Part shown: one piece after another, positions 14,501-21,599 of the stretch
How the letters are laid out: each line of letters begins with the position of its first letter
How positions within the stretch are numbered: the stretch's first letter is position 1
From: an uncultured bacterium
Lineage (GTDB): Bacteria; Patescibacteriota; Minisyncoccia; Phycocordibacterales; GWA1-40-21
DNA length: 40,239 nt
Direction: 5' to 3'
Assembly: GCA_903850545.1 (NCBI GenBank)
Contig: CAINLW010000064.1
Coordinates: 1-40,239, forward strand
Made by a program: the position numbers and the translations under genes
The notes under the pieces: generated by a model
Told to the model about the DNA's origin: nothing
The model's input: only the letters and a program-made list of their open reading frames with translations
Database searches by the model: none

Positions 14501-16712
14501 CGAAACTTACAGTTACTCTTTAACAAAAGGTATAAATTCTGGATTACCCATCCTTTATTCAAATACCGGTGCATACATAGAAAGGTTACAGAATAACAAA
14601 AAGTATTTTCCAGTTAATAATATTAAAAAAATTGAATTAGAAATGCAAAAAATGTTGAATCTGATCGTTAATAATCATTGCACAACATCGAAGAATGTAA
14701 TTATTTCAACAGAAAAAGATATTCCAGATTTATATCGTAATATATTTTCAATTGATTATGATTATATATTAAATGATAAATATCAAAAAAATAAAAAACT
14801 CTATGACGACCTTTTTAAGTTTATTGAACCTTACGCTATCTATCTTCCGCAGTTCCATGCTTTGGAAGAGAACAAAAAAACCTTTTATGACGGATATCAT
14901 GACATGATCAATTTACAACAGGCAAAGTTGGCAGATCAATCTATTGAAACGCCTTTAAAAAATTATCTTGGTTATTATAATTTAAAAAATGACTCAGGAA
15001 TTATTGAAAAACAGGTATTGCTGGCCAAGTCGAATGGTATTAAGGGTTTTGCTATATATTATTATTGGTTTAGTCAAAATACTGTAACAGGAAATAATAT
15101 GCTAATGAAGGATGTTGTCGATAAGTTTTTCCAGAAATCTTTAAAAGATTTTGATGTGTTTTTTATTTATGCAAATGAGAGTTGGAGTGGTAATCCAGCA
15201 TTTAATCAACATTCAAATGATTATATTATTACAAATAAATATTCTAATGAAGAAATTACTAAGAATTTTGAGAATCTTTTGCGATATTTTAAACATGTTA
15301 ATTATAAAAAAATAAACAATAAACCAGTATTGTTTATTCATCATCCTTGGGAGATGACTTTAAAGGAATTTGAATTATTTTATGCTTTAGGAAATGAGAT
15401 GGTAAAAAAGAATGGTTTTGCAGGACTTGAATTATTTGTAAATGGCATGTATGGGAATTATGATGGATATAAAAATTATTCACATCACGCGGATTATAAA
15501 AACACTTCAGATTTTACATCTATCGGGGACGGTGTGAGATATATTGATTATCAAAAATATGTAGATAAACATGTTTTTAGTATGCCGTTTCGTTCTAGTA
15601 ATATTCAAACTGTTTTTTATAATTTTAATAATTCAGTTCGATATTTTAACCACAAAAATAAAAAGATTCTTGTAACTAAAACAAAAAATAATAACATTGA
15701 GTATTTTAAGAAATTTTTGGTTTCGCAATTCGATACCTACCACTCTTCTAACAAGGTTGGAAAAATACTTTTATTAAACTCATGGAATGAATGGGGAGAG
15801 CAAATGGCAATAGAACCTAGTAGTGAGTTCGGTTTCAAATTACTCGATGCTTTTAACGAGGTCGTTATTAAATTTACAGACAAAACAACAAATAAAATAC
15901 AGTTGTTTCGTCAATTGCTTCCATTGGTAAATTCTAATTCTAGATTACCACTTATTTTTTCAGGACAACTTGGAGAGAAAGAGATTTGTGTTGTTTTACA
16001 TTTATATTATACAGATATGTGGAATGAAATTAAAGAAAAATTAAAAAATATACCATATTCATATTCTCTGATCATCTCTCTAATTAAAGGTCACTATACC
16101 CAAGAGGATATAGAAGAAATATTTAAATTCAATCCAAAAACAAAAATATTAATCTTTGAAAATAAAGGAATGGATATTTTACCATTTTTAAAATCTTTAA
16201 AATATGTACCCAAGACAACGAAATATCTTTTAAAAATGCACACGAAAAGATCACTTCAAAACCCAGCATACGGCTCAGCGTGGTTTGTTGATCTTGTGAA
16301 CCATATGTTAGAAGACGAACATTTAGTGGATATGATATTGGATAATTTAGCTCATACAGACATAGGAATGATTGGTGGTAGCACCCTTTCGGGATTTGAA
16401 TATCAGGGACTTTTACATAGTACTGAATTTTATGAGGCAAAAATTGAATTGATTTACGATTACTACAAGACACACCACTCAGATTACAAATGGGTAGCTG
16501 GATCAATGTTTTGGGTACGTTTTGATCTTATAAATAAATTCGACGACAAATTTATTGATTTTTTTGAAAAAAATCAACCATCAGGTTATTCAATGGATGC
16601 GACTATTGCACACGGACTTGAAAGATATTTTTGTAAACTTGTGTATGATGCTGGAAAGACGATTTCACTTAACCCGGTTATTATAAGTAAAAAAGATAAA
16701 ATTAATGATTGA
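11526..16712 (+). CDS. Giant multi-domain glycosyltransferase (GT4 + coiled coil + GT4-like + WbsX-like + RgpF-like)
   Basis: About 1,728 residues from ATG 11526; a TTG at 11505 would add 7, and the numbers here count from that TTG. Modules in order: (1) GT4 domain about 24-395 with SAGMDGAERSLLDL (32-45) and the EAFGRVVVEGMLAKKP signature (305-320); (2) coiled coil about 415-670 with four exact-length 22-residue repeats (483-570), ending SSKFWKLRNEY; (3) GT4-like domain about 752-1085 with VEKGGASKYINDL and NECAETYSYSLTKGINSGLP; (4) WbsX-like domain about 1108-1450 with IYLPQFHALEEN, LGYYNL, GIKGFAIYYYWF, YANESW and LNSWNEWGE; (5) RgpF-like domain about 1495-1735 with FENKGMDILPFL, KMHTKRS and AGSMFW. 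It probably adds several sugars of the repeat unit, with the coil setting spacing or oligomer state (inference). Stop overlaps the next ATG by 8 bases. Confidence 0.9.
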   Translation: MDSTEHLNIFSNKKKELLISFISHSAGMDGAERSLLDLIAGLKSRGVLCHVVIPGQGPMEDELKKMEVPYDVLTYRFWTMGKNEEKEKVEDEINIQTIALATLLETINPDIIYTNTSVINVGALAAKILGKPHVWHIREFGELDHNMKFTLPIKERSKFVYENSERVIYNSKAVEEYYAGDKEKGAVIYNNVSVPTGGLVNTVPIFKNKKSYKLAVIGTVHAGKNQEDVILAVKDLINSGINAELIIVGGIEGSYGEKLNKIISDNKLNDKIRLLGYVLKPYSLLCEVDALVVCSKSEAFGRVVVEGMLAKKPIIATRSGGIPEIITDGVNGLLYTPGKYEELAEKLKFLFDNKDKADLYAKNGYNFAIEHFNDDKYSGKITKIFNTLGNFVTSGFNSLYTKIWKVQSDNIKKLDSEIFGLIKSVQKKDQEVSILNQKIVVDNETYKKETESLSTQINNIEQAQFTLEGEKKSLNEQIAQQQNKFFEEQKFTRLEFAERITQQQNRFFEEQKITESKFVEQIAQENQRSFEEQKIIRVEFAEQIAKQSEVFLDQYKIVQSELVSMVGKLNQQNILLRQKEEEKKQLIEQHEKVLLVKNEEEKHLIERNKNELNVKDSVISALQEKDKQQTSHIQLKEQEIIVLQNQISGLSTAISNKDIEIAFMQSSKFWKLRNEYIRSKWALLNPLKFTKKYLIKSMPKYSQIKWAVFHPYAFIKKSILIRKRRLQSNIYQKIVEKKASVVLPLKTVYYVSNVEKGGASKYINDLIDTFGSIHLNFVQIKNRGDLNLYKGSFTKNDVFIFQYFFITDLTFEDVASVKKEYGMKLVIPTHDFYFLGKSNIDLYQFNISVHSNYLVNPSFRPQILKLLQLADVIIYPSHFVKNIFDSVFIFKNAQLSRHIDNKIIEYTKIPKVEKNINIGVINDIHIHKGASYYPELFRVKKYKGHNVVYHIFGHVELKSPNVVFHGVYDENQIFSLLQKNNIHGLAFLNECAETYSYSLTKGINSGLPILYSNTGAYIERLQNNKKYFPVNNIKKIELEMQKMLNLIVNNHCTTSKNVIISTEKDIPDLYRNIFSIDYDYILNDKYQKNKKLYDDLFKFIEPYAIYLPQFHALEENKKTFYDGYHDMINLQQAKLADQSIETPLKNYLGYYNLKNDSGIIEKQVLLAKSNGIKGFAIYYYWFSQNTVTGNNMLMKDVVDKFFQKSLKDFDVFFIYANESWSGNPAFNQHSNDYIITNKYSNEEITKNFENLLRYFKHVNYKKINNKPVLFIHHPWEMTLKEFELFYALGNEMVKKNGFAGLELFVNGMYGNYDGYKNYSHHADYKNTSDFTSIGDGVRYIDYQKYVDKHVFSMPFRSSNIQTVFYNFNNSVRYFNHKNKKILVTKTKNNNIEYFKKFLVSQFDTYHSSNKVGKILLLNSWNEWGEQMAIEPSSEFGFKLLDAFNEVVIKFTDKTTNKIQLFRQLLPLVNSNSRLPLIFSGQLGEKEICVVLHLYYTDMWNEIKEKLKNIPYSYSLIISLIKGHYTQEDIEEIFKFNPKTKILIFENKGMDILPFLKSLKYVPKTTKYLLKMHTKRSLQNPAYGSAWFVDLVNHMLEDEHLVDMILDNLAHTDIGMIGGSTLSGFEYQGLLHSTEFYEAKIELIYDYYKTHHSDYKWVAGSMFWVRFDLINKFDDKFIDFFEKNQPSGYSMDATIAHGLERYFCKLVYDAGKTISLNPVIISKKDKIND
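12951..13214 (+). repeat. Four tandem 66-bp units encoding 22-residue coiled-coil repeats
   Basis: The units encode residues 483-504, 505-526, 527-548 and 549-570, each beginning with a Glu-Gln-Ile or Glu-Arg-Ile variant (EQIA, ERIT) and the first three sharing a (F/S)FEEQK core. Exactly 22 residues equals two 11-residue (hendecad) turns, which favours a straight or slightly right-handed coiled coil. DNA identity between units is only partial, so the duplication is not recent. Confidence 0.85.
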
Positions 16713-18666
16713 ACAATCAAAACAAGTTAACAAATTAATATACTTTGCAAGTTCTCGTGTCAGAGGATTAGTGATTTACTTAGTCACACTTGCAATTGTG
16801 AGTTTGATTGTTGTGGGTATGGGCTCGACTTTTCAAAACAGTTTGATAGTTTACTTTCAAAAAGAAAAACCAGACTCAATACAAGTTTTTTTTCCAGTAG
16901 ATGGGAAGTATAGCGAAGAAAATAGTGTGCGGGCTGATTTTTTTGATAATGTGAAGAATGGTATTAAAATTGTTTTGCCACAAAATTTATTTGAGCATGT
17001 TCGTATAGATCCAGCCACTGAAGCGGGAGATGTGATAATTGAGAAAATGGAATTAAGGAATTTGTTTAGCACAGAAACCTTGATGCCGAATGATTTAGTA
17101 GTACTTGCAAAACCAATTCAGATGATTGATAAGTTTGAGATAACTCCAAATGGTTTACTCCTTCATTCAACTGGAAACGATCCTTTTTTTGAATTACAAA
17201 TAAATAGGTCATCGGTATTATTCGAATATATTATACTTGGGATTATAAGTATCTTTTTATCTTTCATTATTTTTTTGTTGATAGCGTTCAGAAAAAAACT
17301 TTATAAAATTTGTGTTGCTTTAGGTTTGGAAAAATCAACAAGTGATAAAATGAGAAAAATATATTTATTTGCGATACCTTTGCTAGTGTCACTAGGAATT
17401 GTATTTATATTTTATCCAGGATTTATGACGTATGATACTTTACACGCTCTTCGTGGCGCAAGAAATGGAGTAACAGATTCAATGTGGCCACCTATGGTTA
17501 GTTATGTTTGGCGTGCTGTTGACCTGGTATCACTCAATCCGTCCGCGATGCATTTTTTACAAGTTTTTCTTTTACTCGGATCTATATTTTATATAATATA
17601 TTTTTTTACAAAGAAAATATGGTGTGCCACATTATTTCTGGTAATTTATCTAAGTATTCCTGTTGTGCTTGGTACAGTGGCAGTTATTTGGAAGGATGTT
17701 TTGATGGCATCATTCTTTATGTCCAGTTTTGCAATAGTTGTGTATATGGAAACCGTGGCAAATAAATGGAGGTTTATTTTATTATCACTTTTGTCAGTGT
17801 TTCTAATATTTCTTGGTGTATGTTCACGACACAATGCTATTGCGGGTGCTGTTCCATTGCTTTTTTACCTTGCATTTGTAGTATGTTCTCGTAAGTATAA
17901 TTGTCCCATGCATTTATGGTTAAGTATTTTTTTACTTGGCTCAGTATTAATTGGCTCGCTTTACTATACTAAAACTATACTAGATAATTATTCTCTACCA
18001 AGTTTTACTAAACTTAATAGTAGTACAAGTACTTTTCTAGAATCTGTGCGGGTTTTGGATGTTGCAGGTGCGAGTGTTTGTGTTCATAGTAATCTTTTTT
18101 CAGAAATGGCACCAAATTTATCTGTAGCTGAAATTGAGAGTTTGTATGATCCAAAACATATCAATTTATCTGCGGGTTTACTTGGTAAAGTGGGTACTGA
18201 TAACAGAATCAATAAAATATGGTTGAATGTTGCTATTCATCATCCGATTTGTTTTTTCAACAATAAATTTCAATTGACTAAATACATGATTGGCGCCAAT
18301 GAAGGGGCACAATTTTTAATTACTGCGCCATCTGTTGATGAAAATGAATACGGTTATTCTTTACCAGAATCTTCTTTTCGTGATTCGGTTGTTACTTACA
18401 TAATAAAAGCTTCCAACTGGTTCTTTTTTAGACCTTGGTTTATATATCTAATTTCAATCCTCGCTTTTATTTATATGATTAGGATCAAAGCTTTAGCAGT
18501 AAGTTATTTGACAATGTTTTTGTCAGCCATTTTATATTTTGTTGGTCTTATAATGACGGGGAATGCAGCAGATGCTAGATTACTTTTTTATAGCACTACA
18601 GTTTTTTTGGTATTTGTTTTTATTACAATTTTTGTATCTATAATTAGGTTTAAACAAAAACCATAG
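16705..18666 (+). CDS. Large integral membrane protein, GT-C-like glycosyltransferase candidate
   Basis: 653 residues. One helix near 20-42 is followed by a ~125-residue extracytoplasmic region (44-170, beta-rich by eye), then about ten membrane helices (from about 172 to 650). After the helix at about 225-240 comes FYPGFMTYDTLHALRGARNG and WPPMVSYVWRAVD, reminiscent of the DUF6020-type GT-C proteins, which carry PGxxxYD and W(H/P)P motifs in the first large loop. A second loop between late helices holds RINKIWLNVAIHHPICF. It is translationally coupled (8-base overlap) to the giant transferase and followed by GtrB- and GtrA-like genes, so it may transfer a lipid-linked sugar to the glycan outside the membrane. 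Family assignment is tentative; an oligosaccharide polymerase-like role is an alternative. Confidence 0.7.
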   Translation: MIEQSKQVNKLIYFASSRVRGLVIYLVTLAIVSLIVVGMGSTFQNSLIVYFQKEKPDSIQVFFPVDGKYSEENSVRADFFDNVKNGIKIVLPQNLFEHVRIDPATEAGDVIIEKMELRNLFSTETLMPNDLVVLAKPIQMIDKFEITPNGLLLHSTGNDPFFELQINRSSVLFEYIILGIISIFLSFIIFLLIAFRKKLYKICVALGLEKSTSDKMRKIYLFAIPLLVSLGIVFIFYPGFMTYDTLHALRGARNGVTDSMWPPMVSYVWRAVDLVSLNPSAMHFLQVFLLLGSIFYIIYFFTKKIWCATLFLVIYLSIPVVLGTVAVIWKDVLMASFFMSSFAIVVYMETVANKWRFILLSLLSVFLIFLGVCSRHNAIAGAVPLLFYLAFVVCSRKYNCPMHLWLSIFLLGSVLIGSLYYTKTILDNYSLPSFTKLNSSTSTFLESVRVLDVAGASVCVHSNLFSEMAPNLSVAEIESLYDPKHINLSAGLLGKVGTDNRINKIWLNVAIHHPICFFNNKFQLTKYMIGANEGAQFLITAPSVDENEYGYSLPESSFRDSVVTYIIKASNWFFFRPWFIYLISILAFIYMIRIKALAVSYLTMFLSAILYFVGLIMTGNAADARLLFYSTTVFLVFVFITIFVSIIRFKQKP

Positions 18667-18714
18667 ATTAAACATCAAATTTCCATAGATACATTGAATA
18701 ATATTATTGATTAA

Positions 18715-18743
18715 TTGACATAGAAATATTAAAGAAGTAATAT
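18715..18743 (+). promoter_or_regulatory. Predicted promoter of the gtrB-gtrA pair
   Basis: TTGACA at 18715-18720 and TAATAT at 18738-18743 with a 17-base spacer. The surrounding sequence, including AGAAGTAATATT (18733-18744), closely matches the predicted rfbG promoter at 21548-21576. It lies in the 137-base gap before the GT2 gene at 18804. Confidence 0.6.
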
Positions 18744-18803
18744 TCATTCATGTTAATCTATATTAAAGAGATATTATCTAAATTATAAAAAAATATATAT
18801 TAT

Positions 18804-19751
18804 ATGAATAAATCGCAAAACAAAAAAATTATTTCCGTAGTAACTCCGTGTTTTAATGAAGCAGAAAATGTTGAAGGTTTGTTTTTAGCTGTTAAAAAGG
18901 TGTTTGAAAATAATCAGAAATATGAGTTTGAACATATTTTTATTGACAATGCTTCAACTGATGCAACAGTTGATATTCTTAGGCGGATGGCGAGTAATGA
19001 TAAACGTGTAAAGGTAATTATTAACGTAAAGAATTTTGGTCCCATTCGTTCTCCTCATTACGTATTGCTTCAAGCGAATGGTGATGCTGTCGTATGGATG
19101 TGTGCTGATTTTCAAGACCCCCCTGAAATGATTAATGATTTTATTAAAGAGTGGGAAAGTGGATATAATATTGTCATCGGTATCAAAAATAAGAGCAAAG
19201 AAAATCCATTAATGTTTTTGATTCGCAGATTGTTCTATTGGTTAATTGATAAAATGTCTGAGACAGAATATATAAAAAATTTTACTGGTTTTGGTCTTTA
19301 TGATAAAAAGTTTATTGATGTTTTACGAAGTCTAGATGAACCGTACCCATATTTTAGAGGGCTGGTAGCAAAGTTTGGATTTAATATTAAAAAAATAAAT
19401 TTTACTCAGCCAAAACGAAAAGCGGGAAAAACAAAACACAATTTTTATACTCTTTATGATACTGCTATGCTTGGTTTTGTAAATCATTCCAAACTTCCTA
19501 TCAGATTAGCTAGTTTTATTGGATTTGCCGGGGCTCTTATAAGTTTTATTTCAGCTATTATTTATCTTGCATACAAGCTAATTTATTGGGAAACATTTGA
19601 AGCGGGGATTGCTCCTCTAGTTATTGGTTTTTTCTTTGTTTCATCAATTCAACTTTTATTTGTAGGTATAATAGGAGAGTATATTGCTTCGATATATACC
19701 CAGGTAAAGGATGAACCATTAGTCATTGAAAAAGAGAGAATTAATTTTTAA
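18804..19751 (+). CDS. GtrB-like GT2 polyprenyl-phosphate glycosyltransferase
   Basis: 315 residues. GT-A motifs are VVTPCFNEAENVEGLF (12-27), FIDNASTDATVDIL (46-59), VKNFGPIRSPHYVL (75-88) and the metal site CADFQDPPEM (100-109), the form seen in GtrB/YfdH-type bactoprenol glycosyltransferases. Two C-terminal membrane helices (about 232-258 and 268-292) and GIIGEYIASIYTQVKDEP before the C-terminus complete the family pattern. It charges undecaprenyl phosphate with a sugar in the cytoplasm. The gtrA-like gene starts 4 bases after its stop, the classic gtrA/gtrB pairing. Confidence 0.93.
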   Translation: MNKSQNKKIISVVTPCFNEAENVEGLFLAVKKVFENNQKYEFEHIFIDNASTDATVDILRRMASNDKRVKVIINVKNFGPIRSPHYVLLQANGDAVVWMCADFQDPPEMINDFIKEWESGYNIVIGIKNKSKENPLMFLIRRLFYWLIDKMSETEYIKNFTGFGLYDKKFIDVLRSLDEPYPYFRGLVAKFGFNIKKINFTQPKRKAGKTKHNFYTLYDTAMLGFVNHSKLPIRLASFIGFAGALISFISAIIYLAYKLIYWETFEAGIAPLVIGFFFVSSIQLLFVGIIGEYIASIYTQVKDEPLVIEKERINF

Positions 19752-19755
19752 CAAT

Positions 19756-20169
19756 ATGGTAAAAAAGATTTGGTCAATTAAATTTTTTCGTTTTCTAGCC
19801 GTTGGTTTATTAAATGCTGTATTTGGATATTCAGTTTTTGCTTTATTTATTTTTCTTAGTTTAAATTATGCTTTGGCGATAACACTTGCGACAATTATTG
19901 GGATTTTGTTTAATTTTAAAACAGTTGGTGTAATTGTGTTTAAAAGTCACAATAATAACCTGATTCTAAAATTTTTTTTAGTTTATATTGTTGTTTATTT
20001 ATTTAATTTAATTGGTTTATGGATTTTTAATGGTTATCACGTAAATAACTATGTTGCCGGTGCGATTTTAATTTTGCCAGCAGCCATTATTGGATTTCTT
20101 TTAAATCAAAAATTTGTGTTTAAATCAACCGATCTAGAATCTGTAAAGACAACGAATAACGTTCAATAG
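19756..20169 (+). CDS. GtrA-family flippase-like membrane protein
   Basis: 137 residues with four predicted membrane helices, from ATG 19756; an in-frame TTG at 19726 would overlap the previous gene and adds only a charged tail, so the ATG is preferred. RFLAVGLLNAVFGYSVFALF at the start and FLLNQKFVFK at the end are the conserved edges of GtrA (PF04138). GtrA proteins are thought to flip polyprenyl-phosphate-linked sugars made by GtrB across the membrane. Together with 16705 and 18804 it forms a possible three-component periplasmic-type glycosylation system. A strong terminator follows. Confidence 0.9.
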   Translation: MVKKIWSIKFFRFLAVGLLNAVFGYSVFALFIFLSLNYALAITLATIIGILFNFKTVGVIVFKSHNNNLILKFFLVYIVVYLFNLIGLWIFNGYHVNNYVAGAILILPAAIIGFLLNQKFVFKSTDLESVKTTNNVQ

Positions 20170-20180
20170 ACACAAAAATA

Positions 20181-20217
20181 AAAATACCTCGCAAAGATGA
20201 TTTTTGCGAGGTATTTT
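20181..20217. terminator. Bidirectional intrinsic terminator between gtrA and rfbH
   Basis: AAAATACCTCGCAAA (20181-20195) pairs perfectly with TTTGCGAGGTATTTT (20203-20217), with A-tracts on the left and T-tracts on the right. It lies between convergent gtrA and rfbH and can serve both. Confidence 0.92.
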
Positions 20218-20223
20218 TTATAA

Positions 20224-21447
20224 CTATTTATATAACGTTAGAAATTCAGTAAACTTATCTTTCAAATAATTCATTTGGTCGTCATTTAAGCCGTGATGAC
20301 ATGCAACAACAAATCCGTTTTTCATAATAAGTTCTGTATTTGGAAAAATTGCTTTTGTTTCTTTTCTTTCAATTTTCTTAAATGCAGGTTGTTTTAAAAT
20401 ATTACCAGTAAAGATTGGACGTGTTTGAACATTATTGTCTTCTAAGAAAGTAACTAATTGTAAACGAGTAAATGGTGCTCCTGGTTTTATTATGAGCGGA
20501 AAAGCAAGCCATGCAGTTTCGGTTTTTGCTGTTTGTTTTGGAAGTATAAAGTATTTATCATTTTGGTTAAAATAGTTCAAAAGTAAGGCAAAATTCTTTT
20601 TTCTTTTTGTAAGAAAACCAGGTAATTTTTTAAGTTGTACTAAAGCAAAAGCAGATGAAAGTTCGAGTGGTAGAAAATTGTAGCCTATCTCACTAAAAAT
20701 AAATTTATTATCATAAGGTATACCATCAAGTTTTACACTAAAACGATTTTTTAAAAGTTCAGAATTAGTTTTTTCTCCAAATAAAGAAGATTGTCTGCCC
20801 CAACCGCGTAGAATTACAAGTTTATCTACCCATTTCGAATCATTTACACAGATCATACCACCTCCGCCAGCACCATTTATAATATGTGATCCATAGAAAC
20901 TTGTTGTTGTGATATGAGAATAAGTACCAGTAGGTTTTCCGTCATATTTACCACCTAGTGTGTCACAAGAATCCTCAATGAACCAAAGTTTGTGTTTTTT
21001 TGCAATCGATGACAATTTTTTCATATTCGGAATATTTCCCATAAGTGATGGAATCATCAATAATTTTGTTTTTGGAGTAATTGCTTTTTCGACATCATCG
21101 GGATTTATTATATATGTATTAGGATCAACATCAACAAAAACAGGAACGAGACCTTTTTGAATGATTGGTGCTATTGTTGTAGCAAAAGTTAAAATAGGTG
21201 TAATAACTTCGCTTCCTTGTGGTAAATTTAATATTTCTAAAGCAAGTAGGTTTGCTGATGATCCAGAGTTTACCATTACTCCATATTTCTTACCAAACAT
21301 TTTTGCTATTTTACCTTCGAACTCTTTAGTTTTGTCACCAAGAGCTGTGTTTCCTTTGAGAACTTTTACAACTGCATCAATTTCTTCTTGTCCATGAACA
21401 GAAAGGCCATATGGAACTCTCATTTTTGGTTGTACTATTTTTGACAT
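20224..21447 (-). CDS. rfbH: RfbH/DdhC-type 4-keto-6-deoxysugar 3-dehydrase lacking Fe-S cysteines
   Basis: 407 residues, DegT/DnrJ/EryC1/StrS fold type I. Cofactor-site residues are visible: SGSSANLLAL (61-70), the pyridine-binding Asp in IEDSCDT (D159) and TSFYGSHII, where the Schiff-base Lys of aminotransferases is replaced by His188. That replacement marks 3-dehydrases (E1/AscC/DdhC and ColD) rather than aminotransferases. The middle region follows RfbH closely (RGWGR 214-218, NRFSVKLDGIPYDNKF, IGYN 254-257). But the segment that in E1 carries the four [2Fe-2S] cysteines reads SSLFGEKTNSELLK (220-233) and contains none. It may therefore work by a ColD-like, glutamate-coupled PLP/PMP mechanism (inference). 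Divergent from rfbG, and encoded on the opposite strand from the rest of the set. Substrate CDP-4-keto-6-deoxyglucose is inferred from the neighbours. Confidence 0.86.
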   Translation of the reverse strand: MSKIVQPKMRVPYGLSVHGQEEIDAVVKVLKGNTALGDKTKEFEGKIAKMFGKKYGVMVNSGSSANLLALEILNLPQGSEVITPILTFATTIAPIIQKGLVPVFVDVDPNTYIINPDDVEKAITPKTKLLMIPSLMGNIPNMKKLSSIAKKHKLWFIEDSCDTLGGKYDGKPTGTYSHITTTSFYGSHIINGAGGGGMICVNDSKWVDKLVILRGWGRQSSLFGEKTNSELLKNRFSVKLDGIPYDNKFIFSEIGYNFLPLELSSAFALVQLKKLPGFLTKRKKNFALLLNYFNQNDKYFILPKQTAKTETAWLAFPLIIKPGAPFTRLQLVTFLEDNNVQTRPIFTGNILKQPAFKKIERKETKAIFPNTELIMKNGFVVACHHGLNDDQMNYLKDKFTEFLTLYK

Positions 21448-21547
21448 GTTTTGTGTGTTTTTTTAACTATTAATAATAGTAAATATACTATCATTTTTTT
21501 ATTTTTCTGTATATGAATATTATTATAATTTGTAAAATATCTCAATA

Positions 21548-21576
21548 TTGACTTGGAGATATAATAGAAGTAATAT
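21548..21576 (+). promoter_or_regulatory. Predicted promoter of the rfbG operon
   Basis: TTGACT at 21548-21553 and TAATAT at 21571-21576 with a 17-base spacer, 23 bases before the ATG. Aligned with 18715, 27 of 34 bases are identical by hand count, including AGAAGTAATATT. It sits in the 152-base divergent gap between rfbH and rfbG. Confidence 0.6.
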
Positions 21577-21599
21577 TAATACGGAAAGCTGATAATACT

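Noticed and set aside
19726-19755. TTG at 19726 as the gtrA start
   Set aside because: It overlaps the GT2 gene by 26 bases and adds a charged, non-homologous tail; ATG 19756 gives a typical GtrA.
20224-21447. Annotation as a sugar aminotransferase of the DegT family
   Set aside because: The Schiff-base lysine is replaced by His188 in TSFYGSH, which excludes ordinary transamination.
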